DNA of 20,000 nucleotides from Gammaproteobacteria bacterium (GTDB lineage: Bacteria; Pseudomonadota; Gammaproteobacteria; Chromatiales; Chromatiaceae): positions 1-20,000 of the forward strand of contig JAHDCB010000005.1 in assembly GCA_020630035.1 (NCBI GenBank), given 5' to 3'. Shown here one piece after another: positions 12,703-20,000 of this stretch (within the stretch, counting starts at the first letter, position 1; each line of letters begins with the position of its first letter). The notes below the pieces were generated by a model. That model was not told the origin of the DNA, did no database searches, and saw nothing but the letters and a program-made list of their open reading frames with translations. A program made the position numbers and the translations under genes.

Positions 12703-14938
12703 GGCGTGCTGCTCGCCTGGTGCGTTTCTTAGCGCGTTGCGCGGCCTTGGGCCGGGTCTGACTGACCGCGAAGTCAATGCGGCGCTCTAGCGGATCAACA
12801 GCCACCAGTTGTACCTGGATCGGATCGCCCAGGTGATAATGTTTGCCACTGCGTTCGCCGCTGAGCCGGTTGCGGGCCGGGTCGTAATGGTAATAATCTT
12901 TTTCCAGTGCGGTAATGTGTACCAGTCCGCTGATGGTCAGGCCATCCAGCTCGACAAACACGCCGAAGTTGTGCACACCGGTGATAACGCCGCTGTAGTG
13001 TGTGCCGATTTTGTCCTGCATGAATTCGCATTTCAGGGCATTGGTGGCGTCGCGACTGGCTTCATCTGCACGTCGTTCACGGGCGGAGCAATGTTCTCCA
13101 GCCATAGCGACAGCCTGCTGCGTGTCCGCCTCTGTGGTAGCCTGGCCTGCCTGGCGCGCGATACAGTGTTTGATTGCACGGTGTACCAGCAGATCAGGAT
13201 AGCGCCGAATCGGTGAGGTGAAATGAGTATAGGCCGGAAATGCCAGGCCGAAATGGCCGGTGTTATTGTGGCTATATACAGCTTGTTGCATGGAGCGCAG
13301 CAGCAGTACCTGAATCATCGCATAATCAGTTCGCCCCTGGGCTTGTGCCAACAGGTTGGCGTAGTCTTGCGGGTCAGGTTCTGTGCCACCTGTCAGGTGT
13401 AGCCCGGATTCGCGCAGAATGCGACTCAGCTCCTGTACCTTAGCCGCTCCTGGTCGTGTGTGCACCCGGTACAGGGCAGGTTGTTTGTGCCTGAGTAAAA
13501 AACGTGCCGCAGCGACATTGGCCATCAGCATACATTGTTCAATAATCCGGTGGGTATCATGTCGTACCAGTGGTACGACGGCAGCAATGCGTCCGTCTGG
13601 GTCGAACTGAAAGCAGGTTTCGGTGGTTTCAAATGCGATCGCGCCGCGTGCCTGGCTGGCGTTCTGCAAGACTTGGTACAAGGCATACAGCGTTTGCAGG
13701 GATGGAAGCAGGTCGGCGTAGCGGTGACATAACTCAGGTGCTTCTCCCAGCAGGAGTTGTTGCGCCTGAGTGTAGGTCAGGCGCGCGTGCGAGTGAATCA
13801 CGGCTTCAAAGAAGTGAGAACGATACAGCTCTCCCTGGTGGTTGATGTACAGCTCTGCGACTAGGCAGAGTCGATCAACCTGCGGATTCAGTGAGCATAA
13901 GCCATTGCTGAGGATTTCGGGCAGCATCGGCAGTACCTGATCCGGGAAATAGACCGAGGTGCTGCGTTCGTATGCCTCACGGTCTAGTGCGCTGCCGGGT
14001 GTGACATATGTCGATACATCGGCGATGGCAACCAGTAGCTGCCAGCCCTTGGAGGTGGCACGGCAATACACCGCATCATCGAAATCTCTGGCATCGGCAC
14101 CGTCGATCGTGACGAATGGTAACGAGCGCAGGTCAGTGCGTCCTGTCTTGGCGGAGTCAGGTACTTCAGCCGCAAGCCCGGCAGTTTCCTGTGTGACCGC
14201 ATCTGGCCAGTCTGTTGGCAGTTGGTGGGATCGGATTGCAATGGCGGTCTGCATGCCCGGGGTACCGGCATTGCCTAAAATAGCACTGACCCTACCCAGT
14301 GGCTGACTGCGGCGTGTCGGGTGCTCCAGTATGTCGGCGACGACAATCTGACCATCGTGTGCCGCGCCGAGCTGGTCTGGTGGTATTAGAACGGTATGGG
14401 AGACCCGTTTGTTGTCCGGGTATAGGGTGGTGATACCGCGTTCGGTGCGTAACCGGCCAACCAGTTGGTGCACGGCACGTTCCAGCACCTCGATAATGGC
14501 ACCTTCGTAGCGTCCGCGGCGGTCTACCCCGGAGATTTGTGCCACGACCCGGTCGCCATGCCAAACCTTGTGCATTTCGCGTGGACTCAGAAACAGATCC
14601 TCTCCGGCTTCGTCCGGTTGAAAAAAGCCGAATCCATCCGGATGCCCGATGATTCTGCCAGTCATCAGGTCTTTCTGGTTGACGACACACAGACCGCCGC
14701 GCCGATTGCGTAATAGTTGTCCGTCGCGCACCATAGCCTTAACGCGGTGTTCCAGGGCGGTTTCCCGGTCAGGCGTTACTGGTAGCAGTGTGATCAGCTC
14801 ACGTAATGACAGTGGGCTGTGCTGATCTTGCAGAATACTCAGAATAAATTCGCGGCTGGGGATCGGGTTAGGGTATTTTTTTGCTTCGCGGGTGTAATGG
14901 GGGTCTGACTGTGGGGTGGCGGTACGGTGTTTTGTCAC
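12695..14938 (-). CDS. rnr: Ribonuclease R
   Basis: A 747-residue 3'-to-5' exoribonuclease that digests structured RNA and takes part in rRNA quality control and trans-translation-linked decay. An N-terminal winged-helix region (KYPNPIPSREFILSILQ, residues 21-37) is followed by cold-shock domains (about 80-240, with IGHPDGFGFF and LIPPDQLGAAHDGQIVV). The catalytic RNB domain has IDGADARDFDDAVYC, whose acidic residues Asp279, Asp285, Asp287 and Asp288 match the metal ligands of E. coli RNase R. FTSPIRRYPDLLVHRAIKH is also present. A C-terminal S1 domain (about 640-725) ends in a short basic tail, much shorter than in E. coli (813 aa). The start is a GTG at 14938 with no clear ribosome binding site; the N-terminus otherwise aligns well. 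It overlaps rlmB by 8 bp. Confidence 0.97.
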   Translation of the reverse strand: MTKHRTATPQSDPHYTREAKKYPNPIPSREFILSILQDQHSPLSLRELITLLPVTPDRETALEHRVKAMVRDGQLLRNRRGGLCVVNQKDLMTGRIIGHPDGFGFFQPDEAGEDLFLSPREMHKVWHGDRVVAQISGVDRRGRYEGAIIEVLERAVHQLVGRLRTERGITTLYPDNKRVSHTVLIPPDQLGAAHDGQIVVADILEHPTRRSQPLGRVSAILGNAGTPGMQTAIAIRSHQLPTDWPDAVTQETAGLAAEVPDSAKTGRTDLRSLPFVTIDGADARDFDDAVYCRATSKGWQLLVAIADVSTYVTPGSALDREAYERSTSVYFPDQVLPMLPEILSNGLCSLNPQVDRLCLVAELYINHQGELYRSHFFEAVIHSHARLTYTQAQQLLLGEAPELCHRYADLLPSLQTLYALYQVLQNASQARGAIAFETTETCFQFDPDGRIAAVVPLVRHDTHRIIEQCMLMANVAAARFLLRHKQPALYRVHTRPGAAKVQELSRILRESGLHLTGGTEPDPQDYANLLAQAQGRTDYAMIQVLLLRSMQQAVYSHNNTGHFGLAFPAYTHFTSPIRRYPDLLVHRAIKHCIARQAGQATTEADTQQAVAMAGEHCSARERRADEASRDATNALKCEFMQDKIGTHYSGVITGVHNFGVFVELDGLTISGLVHITALEKDYYHYDPARNRLSGERSGKHYHLGDPIQVQLVAVDPLERRIDFAVSQTRPKAAQRAKKRTRRAARHA

Positions 14939-14955
14939 TAAAAAAGTGCCTGAGT

Positions 14956-15008
14956 GGTGTAGGGGGTGTTCTCAATTCATTGAGAACGTCCCCGAGGTGT
15001 AGGGTGTT
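14956..15008. repeat. Palindrome flanked by direct repeats at the birA 3' end
   Basis: GTTCTCAA (14968-14975) and TTGAGAAC (14980-14987) form an 8-bp palindrome covering the birA stop codon. It is bracketed by two near-identical direct repeats, GGTGTAGGGGGTGTT (14956-14970) and GGTGTAGGGTGTT (14996-15008). A T-run on the minus strand (14941-14946) is about 20 bases beyond the hairpin, too far for a classical terminator. Confidence 0.5.
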
Positions 15009-16003
15009 GCTGACCCTATGCGATTTGATGCTAAACGTAGTGTGCCGGTATGACAGGTATGTTGCTTCCCGTTTTGTTCCAGCAGTAAGTGGCCAGCGTT
15101 ATCCAGCCCGACATAGCGTCCCGGTATCGTTTCTTGTGGTCCGTGGAATAGAACGTTCTGGCCGTACCAGGCATCATAGCGTTGCCATAGTTTGAGGTAG
15201 GGGGGTAATCCGGTGTGTGGATAGGCCGTGCATAAGGTGAGTAATGCCTGGATGAGCTGGCCGGCCAGGTGGTTACGATCTGGTGTGATGCCCAATGTTT
15301 CCAGACTGGTGCAGGGTTGGTCGATCTGGCCTTGCAGCGTGGTATCTGTGTGGACATTGAGCCCGGTTCCGATCACAACGCAGGTTTCTTTGGCGGTAAT
15401 GCCTTGTGCCTCCAGCAGGATCCCGGCGATTTTTTGTCCGTGCCAATGGAGGTCGTTTGGCCATTTCAGATGGAGCCCGACGATGCCTTGCTGAGATAGA
15501 TATTCCGCCAGGATGGCGCCTGTAGCGATGCTCAGGCCGTTGATTTGGTGCAGCGGGAGCTTAAAGGTGTAGTTCAGGGATAACAGCAGTTGTTTGGCGA
15601 AGCTACCAACCCAGTGACGACCTCGTCGTCCTCGTCCAGCCGTTTGATATTCAGTCAGCCAGACCGCAGCTTGTTCTGGTGGCGGTGGGCTTTGTCGTGC
15701 CAGGCGATTGGTTGAGTCAGTGTGTTGTAGTAGGGTGAAGTTGTTTATCAGATCACGTTGTGGTGATGGAATATTGGCCAGGATCTGGTTTTTATTCAGC
15801 AGATATAGCGGGTGTGCCAGATGATAACCTGTGCTGGTATGGCTGATCCTGAGACCGAGTTGTTGTGTCAGTTGGGTGAGTGCTGCTGGTATATCAGCCG
15901 GTGTTAATCCGGTGTGTTGTGCCAAAGCTCGTTTGGTGTGTGTTTGCCCGTCTGCCAGCCTGTTGATTAAACTCTGTAATATGAGTTGATTATGGGTGGT
16001 CAT
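14972..16003 (-). CDS. birA: Bifunctional biotin--protein ligase and biotin repressor BirA
   Basis: A 343-residue protein. Residues 1-65 look like the N-terminal winged helix-turn-helix (LADGQTHTKRALAQHTGLTPADIPAALTQL), which in E. coli BirA represses biotin synthesis genes. The ligase domain contains HTDSTNRLAR, the biotinyl-AMP loop GRGRRGR (123-129), and KWPNDLHWHGQKIAGILLE (180-198), followed by the C-terminal SH3-like domain. It activates biotin with ATP and attaches it to the acetyl-CoA carboxylase carrier. It is slightly longer than E. coli BirA (321), with extra residues at the C-terminus encoded in the small repeat region. The ATG directly abuts the bepA stop codon (no gap), implying coupling. 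rnr begins 33 bp downstream. Confidence 0.95.
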   Translation of the reverse strand: MTTHNQLILQSLINRLADGQTHTKRALAQHTGLTPADIPAALTQLTQQLGLRISHTSTGYHLAHPLYLLNKNQILANIPSPQRDLINNFTLLQHTDSTNRLARQSPPPPEQAAVWLTEYQTAGRGRRGRHWVGSFAKQLLLSLNYTFKLPLHQINGLSIATGAILAEYLSQQGIVGLHLKWPNDLHWHGQKIAGILLEAQGITAKETCVVIGTGLNVHTDTTLQGQIDQPCTSLETLGITPDRNHLAGQLIQALLTLCTAYPHTGLPPYLKLWQRYDAWYGQNVLFHGPQETIPGRYVGLDNAGHLLLEQNGKQHTCHTGTLRLASNRIGSATPYTSGTFSMN

Positions 16004-17416
16004 CTAGGGGGTGTTCTGATCTACTGTTATTTGCAGTGTCTCCAGTCTGGCCTGGATGCGGATGCGCTCTGCTGTGGTGAGATCTGACTGGCTGAGGGCG
16101 CGTTGCAGGTGCTGGATAGCAGTGGTGAGATTGCCCTGTGAGGCATGATATTCCGCCAGGTGGTGGTGAGTCTGTCCCCGTTGTTGTAATTGTGCGGCGG
16201 CTCTGGCACCGAGCTGATACAGTTGTGATGCTTCCGGGCGGCGGGTTTGGGTGGTTTGTAGTTGAGTCAGTGCGGCCTGGTATCGTCCTTGTGCCATTGC
16301 CAGTTCGGCATAGGCGCTTGCCAGTGCCACATTGTCGGGTGCACGTATCAGGGCGTGGCGCAGACGGCGCAAGGCCTGCGCGGGTTGTTGCCGGGCTTCA
16401 GAGTGTGCTTGTGCCAGGATAAATTCAGGCACATCTGGTTTTTGTGTCAGCAGGTGGTTCAGGTATGGAGCAGCTTCTGTCCAGCGCTGGGCATCCTGTA
16501 GTGCCAGTACCAGGGCATATTCTGCTGCCAGGCGGTTGCGATAGCGGCCTTGTTGCAGGTTGGCCTGACGTTGCGCCAGGGTCAGACTGCCGGGTCTTTG
16601 TTGCTGCTCCAGGCGGGCGCGAGCCAGATGGTAGCTGAGTTCATCTGGTTGTTGTTGGGTGTAAGGATAGTCGGCTGCTCGCTCCTGGGCTTCGGCAGTA
16701 CGCTGGCTGTTGAGTGGATGGGTGCTGAGTAGTGCGGGTAGCTGGGTATGGTTCAGTTGGTTGGCCTGGCTCACTCGGGTAAAAAAAGCGGCCATAGCGT
16801 GCGGATCGAAGTCAGCTTCGGCTAATAATTTAATGCCGATGCGATCTGCTTCATGTTCATGACGCCGGGTGAAGTTGATTCGGTGTTGTTGTAGCGCAGC
16901 TTGGCTGCTGGCAGCGAGTGCCAGACCGGCATCATGGCTGGTGGTTGCACCGACGATGAGAGTGGCCAGGGTGAGGGCCGCTTGGGGGAGGGTCAGGTGC
17001 TGGGTTTTTTCCCAGGCCTGTAACAGATGTTGTTGGGTGACGTGGGCGATTTCGTGCGCCAGTACAGAGGCGAGTTCACTTTCGGTCTGGCTGGTAAGAA
17101 ACAGACCGGTGTGGATGCCGATGTGACCACCTGGCCCGGCAAAGGCATTGATGTCAGGTCGGTCTATCAGAAAAAAACGGAATGTGTGACCGGGTGGGGC
17201 TAAACGTTCGCCCAGGCGCTGGATATAGTCAGTCAGCAGCGGGTCTTCAATCAGGAGTCGTTGCTGATGCAGTTGTTGCATCAGGGCCTGCGCCAAACGT
17301 TGTTCGTGTTGTGGCGTGAGACTGTTGCGGGCACTATGCCCCAGGTCTGGCAGATCGATACTGAAGGCCGTCTGGCACCAGCATCCGATCAGCAAGACCC
17401 GGAACAATATCCGCAT
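16004..17416 (-). CDS. bepA: BepA/YfgC-like periplasmic M48 metalloprotease with TPR domain
   Basis: A 470-residue exported protein. In E. coli, BepA helps assemble LptD and degrades stalled outer-membrane proteins. A signal peptide is visible (MRILFRVLLIGCWCQTAFS, cleavage near residue 19). The M48 zinc motif HEIAH is at 121-125, with the third ligand Glu189 in HEHEADRIG. His232 in STHPLNSQR corresponds to the regulatory His246 of E. coli BepA. Residues about 260-460 are Ala/Gln/Leu-rich helical repeats typical of TPRs (for example PDVPEFILAQAHSEARQQPAQALRRLRHAL). The length is near that of E. coli BepA (487). It starts 7 bp after the carbonic anhydrase stop and abuts birA, so the three genes are probably cotranscribed. 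No clear ribosome binding site is seen. Confidence 0.92.
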   Translation of the reverse strand: MRILFRVLLIGCWCQTAFSIDLPDLGHSARNSLTPQHEQRLAQALMQQLHQQRLLIEDPLLTDYIQRLGERLAPPGHTFRFFLIDRPDINAFAGPGGHIGIHTGLFLTSQTESELASVLAHEIAHVTQQHLLQAWEKTQHLTLPQAALTLATLIVGATTSHDAGLALAASSQAALQQHRINFTRRHEHEADRIGIKLLAEADFDPHAMAAFFTRVSQANQLNHTQLPALLSTHPLNSQRTAEAQERAADYPYTQQQPDELSYHLARARLEQQQRPGSLTLAQRQANLQQGRYRNRLAAEYALVLALQDAQRWTEAAPYLNHLLTQKPDVPEFILAQAHSEARQQPAQALRRLRHALIRAPDNVALASAYAELAMAQGRYQAALTQLQTTQTRRPEASQLYQLGARAAAQLQQRGQTHHHLAEYHASQGNLTTAIQHLQRALSQSDLTTAERIRIQARLETLQITVDQNTP

Positions 17417-17423
17417 GAGAGGT

Positions 17424-18248
17424 TTATTTGATCTCGGATAGCAGTGCAGGGTCTTCTACCAGCAGACGGCTGCCATGGGCGTGATCTTCATCAAACACAT
17501 TGTCTGCGCACCAGGCATGCAGGCTGTTGATATCCAGCTTGGCACAAGCCGGGCGGACGCTCCAGGTAACCTGGTAAGGTGAGCAGGTATTCTGGTTGTC
17601 GTAGCTGGGGCCGGTAGTGGATCCCAGGAACTCAACCGGTGTTCCGGTATTTTGTGGAATTGCCCTGGCCTGGTGATAGCCATTGATACGGCCACCAGAA
17701 TAATCCAGGTCAGCAAAGTTAGTGGCTGTCGGGTCATTCACCAAGACAAACACCTGAGTTTCCACCCGCAGATTCGGGTTGCCACAATTATCAGACAAGC
17801 AGGAACCTAAGGTTGGTCCGGGAGCGACATCACAAGATGTGTGCACCCAGTGGACTTCTATGGTGTCACCGGCTGCAACGCCTTCGCAGACAGGTTGGCT
17901 GACAGGCTGTAACTCGCTGGCGGTCAGGTTTTCTCCCATGCCGCACTGATAGCCACCGATGCCGGGTTCAGAGTCAGCCCGTATCGAGAATGCCTTGGCG
18001 CGATGTTCTGCATTGGCATGAAAATGGATGTTACACAGATTGAGCTGGTCATAGTCCGGTGCTTCGGAAAACAATACCGGGTTGGTGCCGACCAGGCTGT
18101 CAATATCACGCGGGGTTTGCGGACCGACCTGATAACAACCGTTGTGTTCTTCTGCAGCGGCTGTATCCTCTGATGCTGTATCAATAGCAGCGCAGCCCCA
18201 CATACTGGTCATCAGCATGCCCAGCGGGATAAATGAGTAACGTGACAT
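17424..18248 (-). CDS. Delta-class carbonic anhydrase, exported (possible lipoprotein)
   Basis: A 274-residue exported protein that I assign to the delta-class (diatom TWCA1-like) carbonic anhydrase family. The recognised pattern is LNLCNIHFHANAEHRAKAFS (residues 69-88), with His75, His77 and His82 as candidate metal ligands, together with EVHWVHTSCD (His133, His136). The C-terminal block VTWSVRPACAKLDINSLHAW and FDEDHAHG also fits. Such enzymes hydrate CO2 to bicarbonate using zinc or another metal. The N-terminus is hydrophobic and ends in MWGCA, an atypical lipobox around Cys19, so an outer-membrane lipoprotein or a cleaved periplasmic protein is possible. There are 11 cysteines in all, suggesting disulfides. 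A strong AAGGAGA ribosome binding site precedes the ATG. It lies 35 bp after znuC and 7 bp before bepA. Confidence 0.78.
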   Translation of the reverse strand: MSRYSFIPLGMLMTSMWGCAAIDTASEDTAAAEEHNGCYQVGPQTPRDIDSLVGTNPVLFSEAPDYDQLNLCNIHFHANAEHRAKAFSIRADSEPGIGGYQCGMGENLTASELQPVSQPVCEGVAAGDTIEVHWVHTSCDVAPGPTLGSCLSDNCGNPNLRVETQVFVLVNDPTATNFADLDYSGGRINGYHQARAIPQNTGTPVEFLGSTTGPSYDNQNTCSPYQVTWSVRPACAKLDINSLHAWCADNVFDEDHAHGSRLLVEDPALLSEIK

Positions 18249-18282
18249 AGTTATATTCTCCTTATGTAAAAACGGGTCGGCT

Positions 18283-18288
18283 ATTATA
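18283..18288 (-). promoter_or_regulatory. Possible -10 element ahead of the carbonic anhydrase gene
   Basis: A perfect TATAAT on the minus strand overlaps the znuC stop codon, 34 bp upstream of the carbonic anhydrase ATG. No good -35 hexamer stands at 16-18 bp, and no extended -10 TG is present, so this could be chance; transcription may simply continue from znuA-znuC. Confidence 0.3.
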
Positions 18289-19036
18289 AGTGATGATGTG
18301 CAACCATGCGGACTTGTTCGCCGTACAGGTTTTGAATGATTTGTCCGTCAATCGCATCTGTCTGGTGGCAGACCAGTGTTTGGTTGATACAGGCGACCCG
18401 TGTGACATAGGATGAGATAAAGCCGACATCATGTGATACAACCAGGATCGTCATGCGTTGGTTGAGTTGCCGTAATAAGTCAAAGATATCGCCTTCCAGT
18501 CGTTGGTCAATATTCGCGGTTGGTTCGTCCAGCAACAGGGCGGCAGGTTCGCTGGCAAGCGCACGGGCGAGTAAGACTCGTTGTAGTTGTCCGCCGGACA
18601 AGCTGCCGATCTGGCGTTCCGCCAGGTCGGCGGCCTCGACTTCGCCCAGGACCCGGTTGACAGCGGTACGATCAGCCGGTGTGATATGCTGCGGACGTAA
18701 TGCCTGCCACCAGGTTGAAGTGGCCTGGCGCCCCAGCCGCCCGAGGTTCACGACTTCACGCACACTGATCGGAAAGTCGCGCTCAAATCCGGGATATTGC
18801 GGTACATACCCCAGGCGATGACACTGATTGCGAGCATGGTCGCCTGCTACCGTTACTTGCCCGGCATCCGGCGTCAGCAGGCCCAGAATCAGCTTTAATA
18901 AGGTACTCTTGCCGCCGCCGTTCGGGCCGACGATGCCGAGGAACTCACCAGGTGCGACTTGCAGGTTGATATTTTTTAATACTGGCAGCGTGTTATAGGC
19001 AAAATCTACCTGGTGCAGCGCAATCACCGGATTCAC
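18284..19036 (-). CDS. znuC: Zinc (or Mn/Zn) ABC transporter ATP-binding protein
   Basis: A 250-residue ABC ATPase of the metal-uptake subfamily. Walker A is GPNGGGKST (37-45), the Q-loop is YVPQYPGFERDFPISVREVV, the signature is LSGGQ (146-150), Walker B is LLLDEPTANID (167-177) and the switch histidine is His202. PNGGGKST and the PQYPGFERDFP segment are typical of ZnuC/MntB-type proteins. The chain ends in VAHHHL, a small His cluster. The start is GTG at 19036, overlapping the znuA stop by four bases (GTGA). Zinc specificity is inferred from the His-rich loop of its partner. No permease gene follows; the next gene is the carbonic anhydrase. Confidence 0.92.
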   Translation of the reverse strand: MNPVIALHQVDFAYNTLPVLKNINLQVAPGEFLGIVGPNGGGKSTLLKLILGLLTPDAGQVTVAGDHARNQCHRLGYVPQYPGFERDFPISVREVVNLGRLGRQATSTWWQALRPQHITPADRTAVNRVLGEVEAADLAERQIGSLSGGQLQRVLLARALASEPAALLLDEPTANIDQRLEGDIFDLLRQLNQRMTILVVSHDVGFISSYVTRVACINQTLVCHQTDAIDGQIIQNLYGEQVRMVAHHHL

Positions 19037-19881
19037 GGTGCCAGTGCCTGCGCCAGGTTTTGTGCGAGCTGTAACAGATTGGGGGCATAATCTGCGGCCA
19101 GTGGATCTGCCGGAATTAACTGAATCGCCAGATCGTCTGCCATCTGACGGACCAGTCGGGGCTGGATCTGTGGTTGTATCAGAATCACCCGGATGTTCCG
19201 GGCCTGCTGACGTAGCTGCGCCATAGATCTGGCACCAGGTTGTTTGCCGGCATCCTCCAGCGCAACCTGGGTCAGATCATAGGCTGCGGCAAAGTGTCCC
19301 CAGGCCGGGTGCCAGACCAGAAACTGACGCTGGCGTAATGGTTGCAGTGTGTCACGGATGATTCGATCCAGGGCCTTCAGTTCGGCGGTCAGAACAGCAT
19401 AACGTTGCTGGTACAAGGCTGCCTGTTCCGGGTCGTGCCGGGCCAGGTGTTTACTGATATGTTGCGCAAACAGCCGCATCTGATTCGGGTCAGTCCAGAA
19501 ATGTGGATCCGGGTGCTCATCACTATGTTCATGCCTATGATCATGGGCATGGTGATCTGTTTCCACCGGCGGTGGGATGATCGTCAGATTCGGGTGGGTG
19601 GCTCGCAGACGGGGTAGCCAGATGTGTTCAAACGGCATCCCGGCGGCGATATACAGATCGCTGTCAGCCAGCCGACTGATCTCGCGCGGGGTTGGCTGAA
19701 AATGATGTGGATCGGCGCCTGGTCGGATGAGCGTCTGCACCTGTACCCGGGTGCCACCGAGTTGCTCGACAATGGTTTGCAGAGGTGGCAGACTGACGCT
19801 GATCTGCACCGGGGCTGCCTGGGCTGTGCCGACGAGCAGCAGCCATAATAGATTCAGTCGGCGTAATATAGATGAGTGCAT
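19033..19881 (-). CDS. znuA: Zinc-binding periplasmic protein of a ZnuA-type ABC importer
   Basis: A 282-residue cluster A-I solute-binding protein. A signal peptide spans about residues 1-22 (LRRLNLLWLLLVGTAQA). The four usual metal-site positions are visible: His60 in PGADPHHFQPTP, His127 in DPHFWTDP, His191 in HPAWGHFA and Asp259 in ADPLAADYAPN. A His/Asp-rich loop at 109-124 (DHHAHDHRHEHSDEH) is characteristic of zinc-specific ZnuA rather than manganese proteins. It captures Zn2+ in the periplasm for ZnuC and an unseen permease. It overlaps znuC by four bases. The ATG is at 19881; a repeat element begins only 31 bp upstream, so its promoter must be short or lie in the element. I see no convincing Zur box. 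Confidence 0.94.
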   Translation of the reverse strand: MHSSILRRLNLLWLLLVGTAQAAPVQISVSLPPLQTIVEQLGGTRVQVQTLIRPGADPHHFQPTPREISRLADSDLYIAAGMPFEHIWLPRLRATHPNLTIIPPPVETDHHAHDHRHEHSDEHPDPHFWTDPNQMRLFAQHISKHLARHDPEQAALYQQRYAVLTAELKALDRIIRDTLQPLRQRQFLVWHPAWGHFAAAYDLTQVALEDAGKQPGARSMAQLRQQARNIRVILIQPQIQPRLVRQMADDLAIQLIPADPLAADYAPNLLQLAQNLAQALAP

Positions 19882-19912
19882 TGGAAAATCAGGTTACGTC
19901 TGGCATTGGAAA
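19878..19912. repeat. 10-bp direct repeat at the znuA start
   Basis: GCATTGGAAA occurs at 19878-19887, over the znuA start codon, and again at 19903-19912, immediately before the repeat element. The copies are separated by 15 bp. It might reflect an old insertion scar or a regulator site, or be chance. Confidence 0.4.
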
Positions 19913-20000
19913 GGGGGCGATTCAAACTGATGTGGCGTAATAGCCGGGGCACATAAAATTCGTTTCGGCGTTACCCGTCAGGGGCTTCTCCGAGGGTCGC
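19913..20000. mobile_element. Second copy of the MITE-like element, cut by the window end
   Basis: The sequence from 19913 repeats the terminal inverted repeat of the element at 11779-11930 (GGGGGCGATTCAAA here, one base different from GGGTGCGATTCAAA). It then follows the reverse complement of that copy closely (GGCGTAATAGC, GGGGCACATAAAATTCG, GGCGTTACCC, TCAGGGGC). After TCAGGGGC the two diverge: this copy reads TTCTCCGAGGGTCGC, the inverse of the other copy's GCGACCCTCGGAGA. The far end lies outside the window, so target duplication cannot be checked. Confidence 0.75.

Noticed and set aside
12703..12777. 25-residue N-terminal extension of RlmB
   Set aside because: The extra residues are low-complexity and lie inside rnr; the ATG at 12702 gives the normal RlmB length.
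14941..14987. Intrinsic terminator between birA and rnr
   Set aside because: The T-run is about 20 bases from the hairpin and touches the rnr start, so it does not have terminator geometry.
19882..19912. Zur operator ahead of znuA
   Set aside because: No AT-rich Zur-type palindrome is present in the short space between the ATG and the repeat element.

Overview
The window looks like a chromosomal stretch of a gammaproteobacterium of moderate G+C content. The evidence is the gene content: HtpG, KdsD, BepA, RseP, bifunctional BirA, RNase R-RlmB, and the rpsF-rpsR-DUF2232-rplI order known from Pseudomonas-like genomes. I cannot name the genus. The presence of KdsD, BepA and RseP points to a Gram-negative cell with lipopolysaccharide.

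Layout. Bases 1-266 carry no gene I can support. lpd (267-1688, +) is followed by two paralogous HigBA toxin-antitoxin modules arranged tail to tail (1720-2297 on +, 2312-2920 on -). htpG (3154-5154, +) follows behind a clear heat-shock-type promoter. A bidirectional terminator at 5207-5242 separates htpG from a minus-strand run that reads rpsF, rpsR, DUF2232, rplI, nadD, yidD (8171 down to 5231). rseP (8355-9707, +) diverges from rpsF. A palindromic repeat (about 9813-9980) lies between rseP and the convergent kdsD. The rest of the window is on the minus strand, in transcription order: znuA, znuC, a delta-class carbonic anhydrase, bepA, birA, rnr, rlmB, a small transposon-like element, an adenylate-kinase-like gene and kdsD.

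How the genes fit together. In Pseudomonas the order rnr-rlmB-rpsF-rpsR-DUF2232-rplI is contiguous. Here the same genes occur in the same order and orientation, but the adenylate-kinase-like gene, kdsD, rseP and two repeat elements sit between rlmB and rpsF, which suggests an insertion or rearrangement. znuA and znuC supply the binding protein and ATPase of a zinc importer; no permease gene is present, and the next gene encodes a predicted envelope carbonic anhydrase that would need a metal such as zinc. RseP, BepA, KdsD, YidD and the carbonic anhydrase give the region a cell-envelope flavour.

Most notable points: (1) the adenylate-kinase-like protein next to kdsD keeps the Cys4 lid but has lost the P-loop lysine and several substrate arginines, so it may be a pseudoenzyme; (2) a 152-bp element at 11779-11930 has near-perfect terminal inverted repeats and a perfect 9-bp target duplication, and a second, differently arranged copy begins upstream of znuA; (3) HtpG carries an acidic charged linker of the kind usually seen in eukaryotic Hsp90; (4) the two HigBA modules are convergent paralogs. 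I saw no tRNA, rRNA, CRISPR array or complete insertion sequence.
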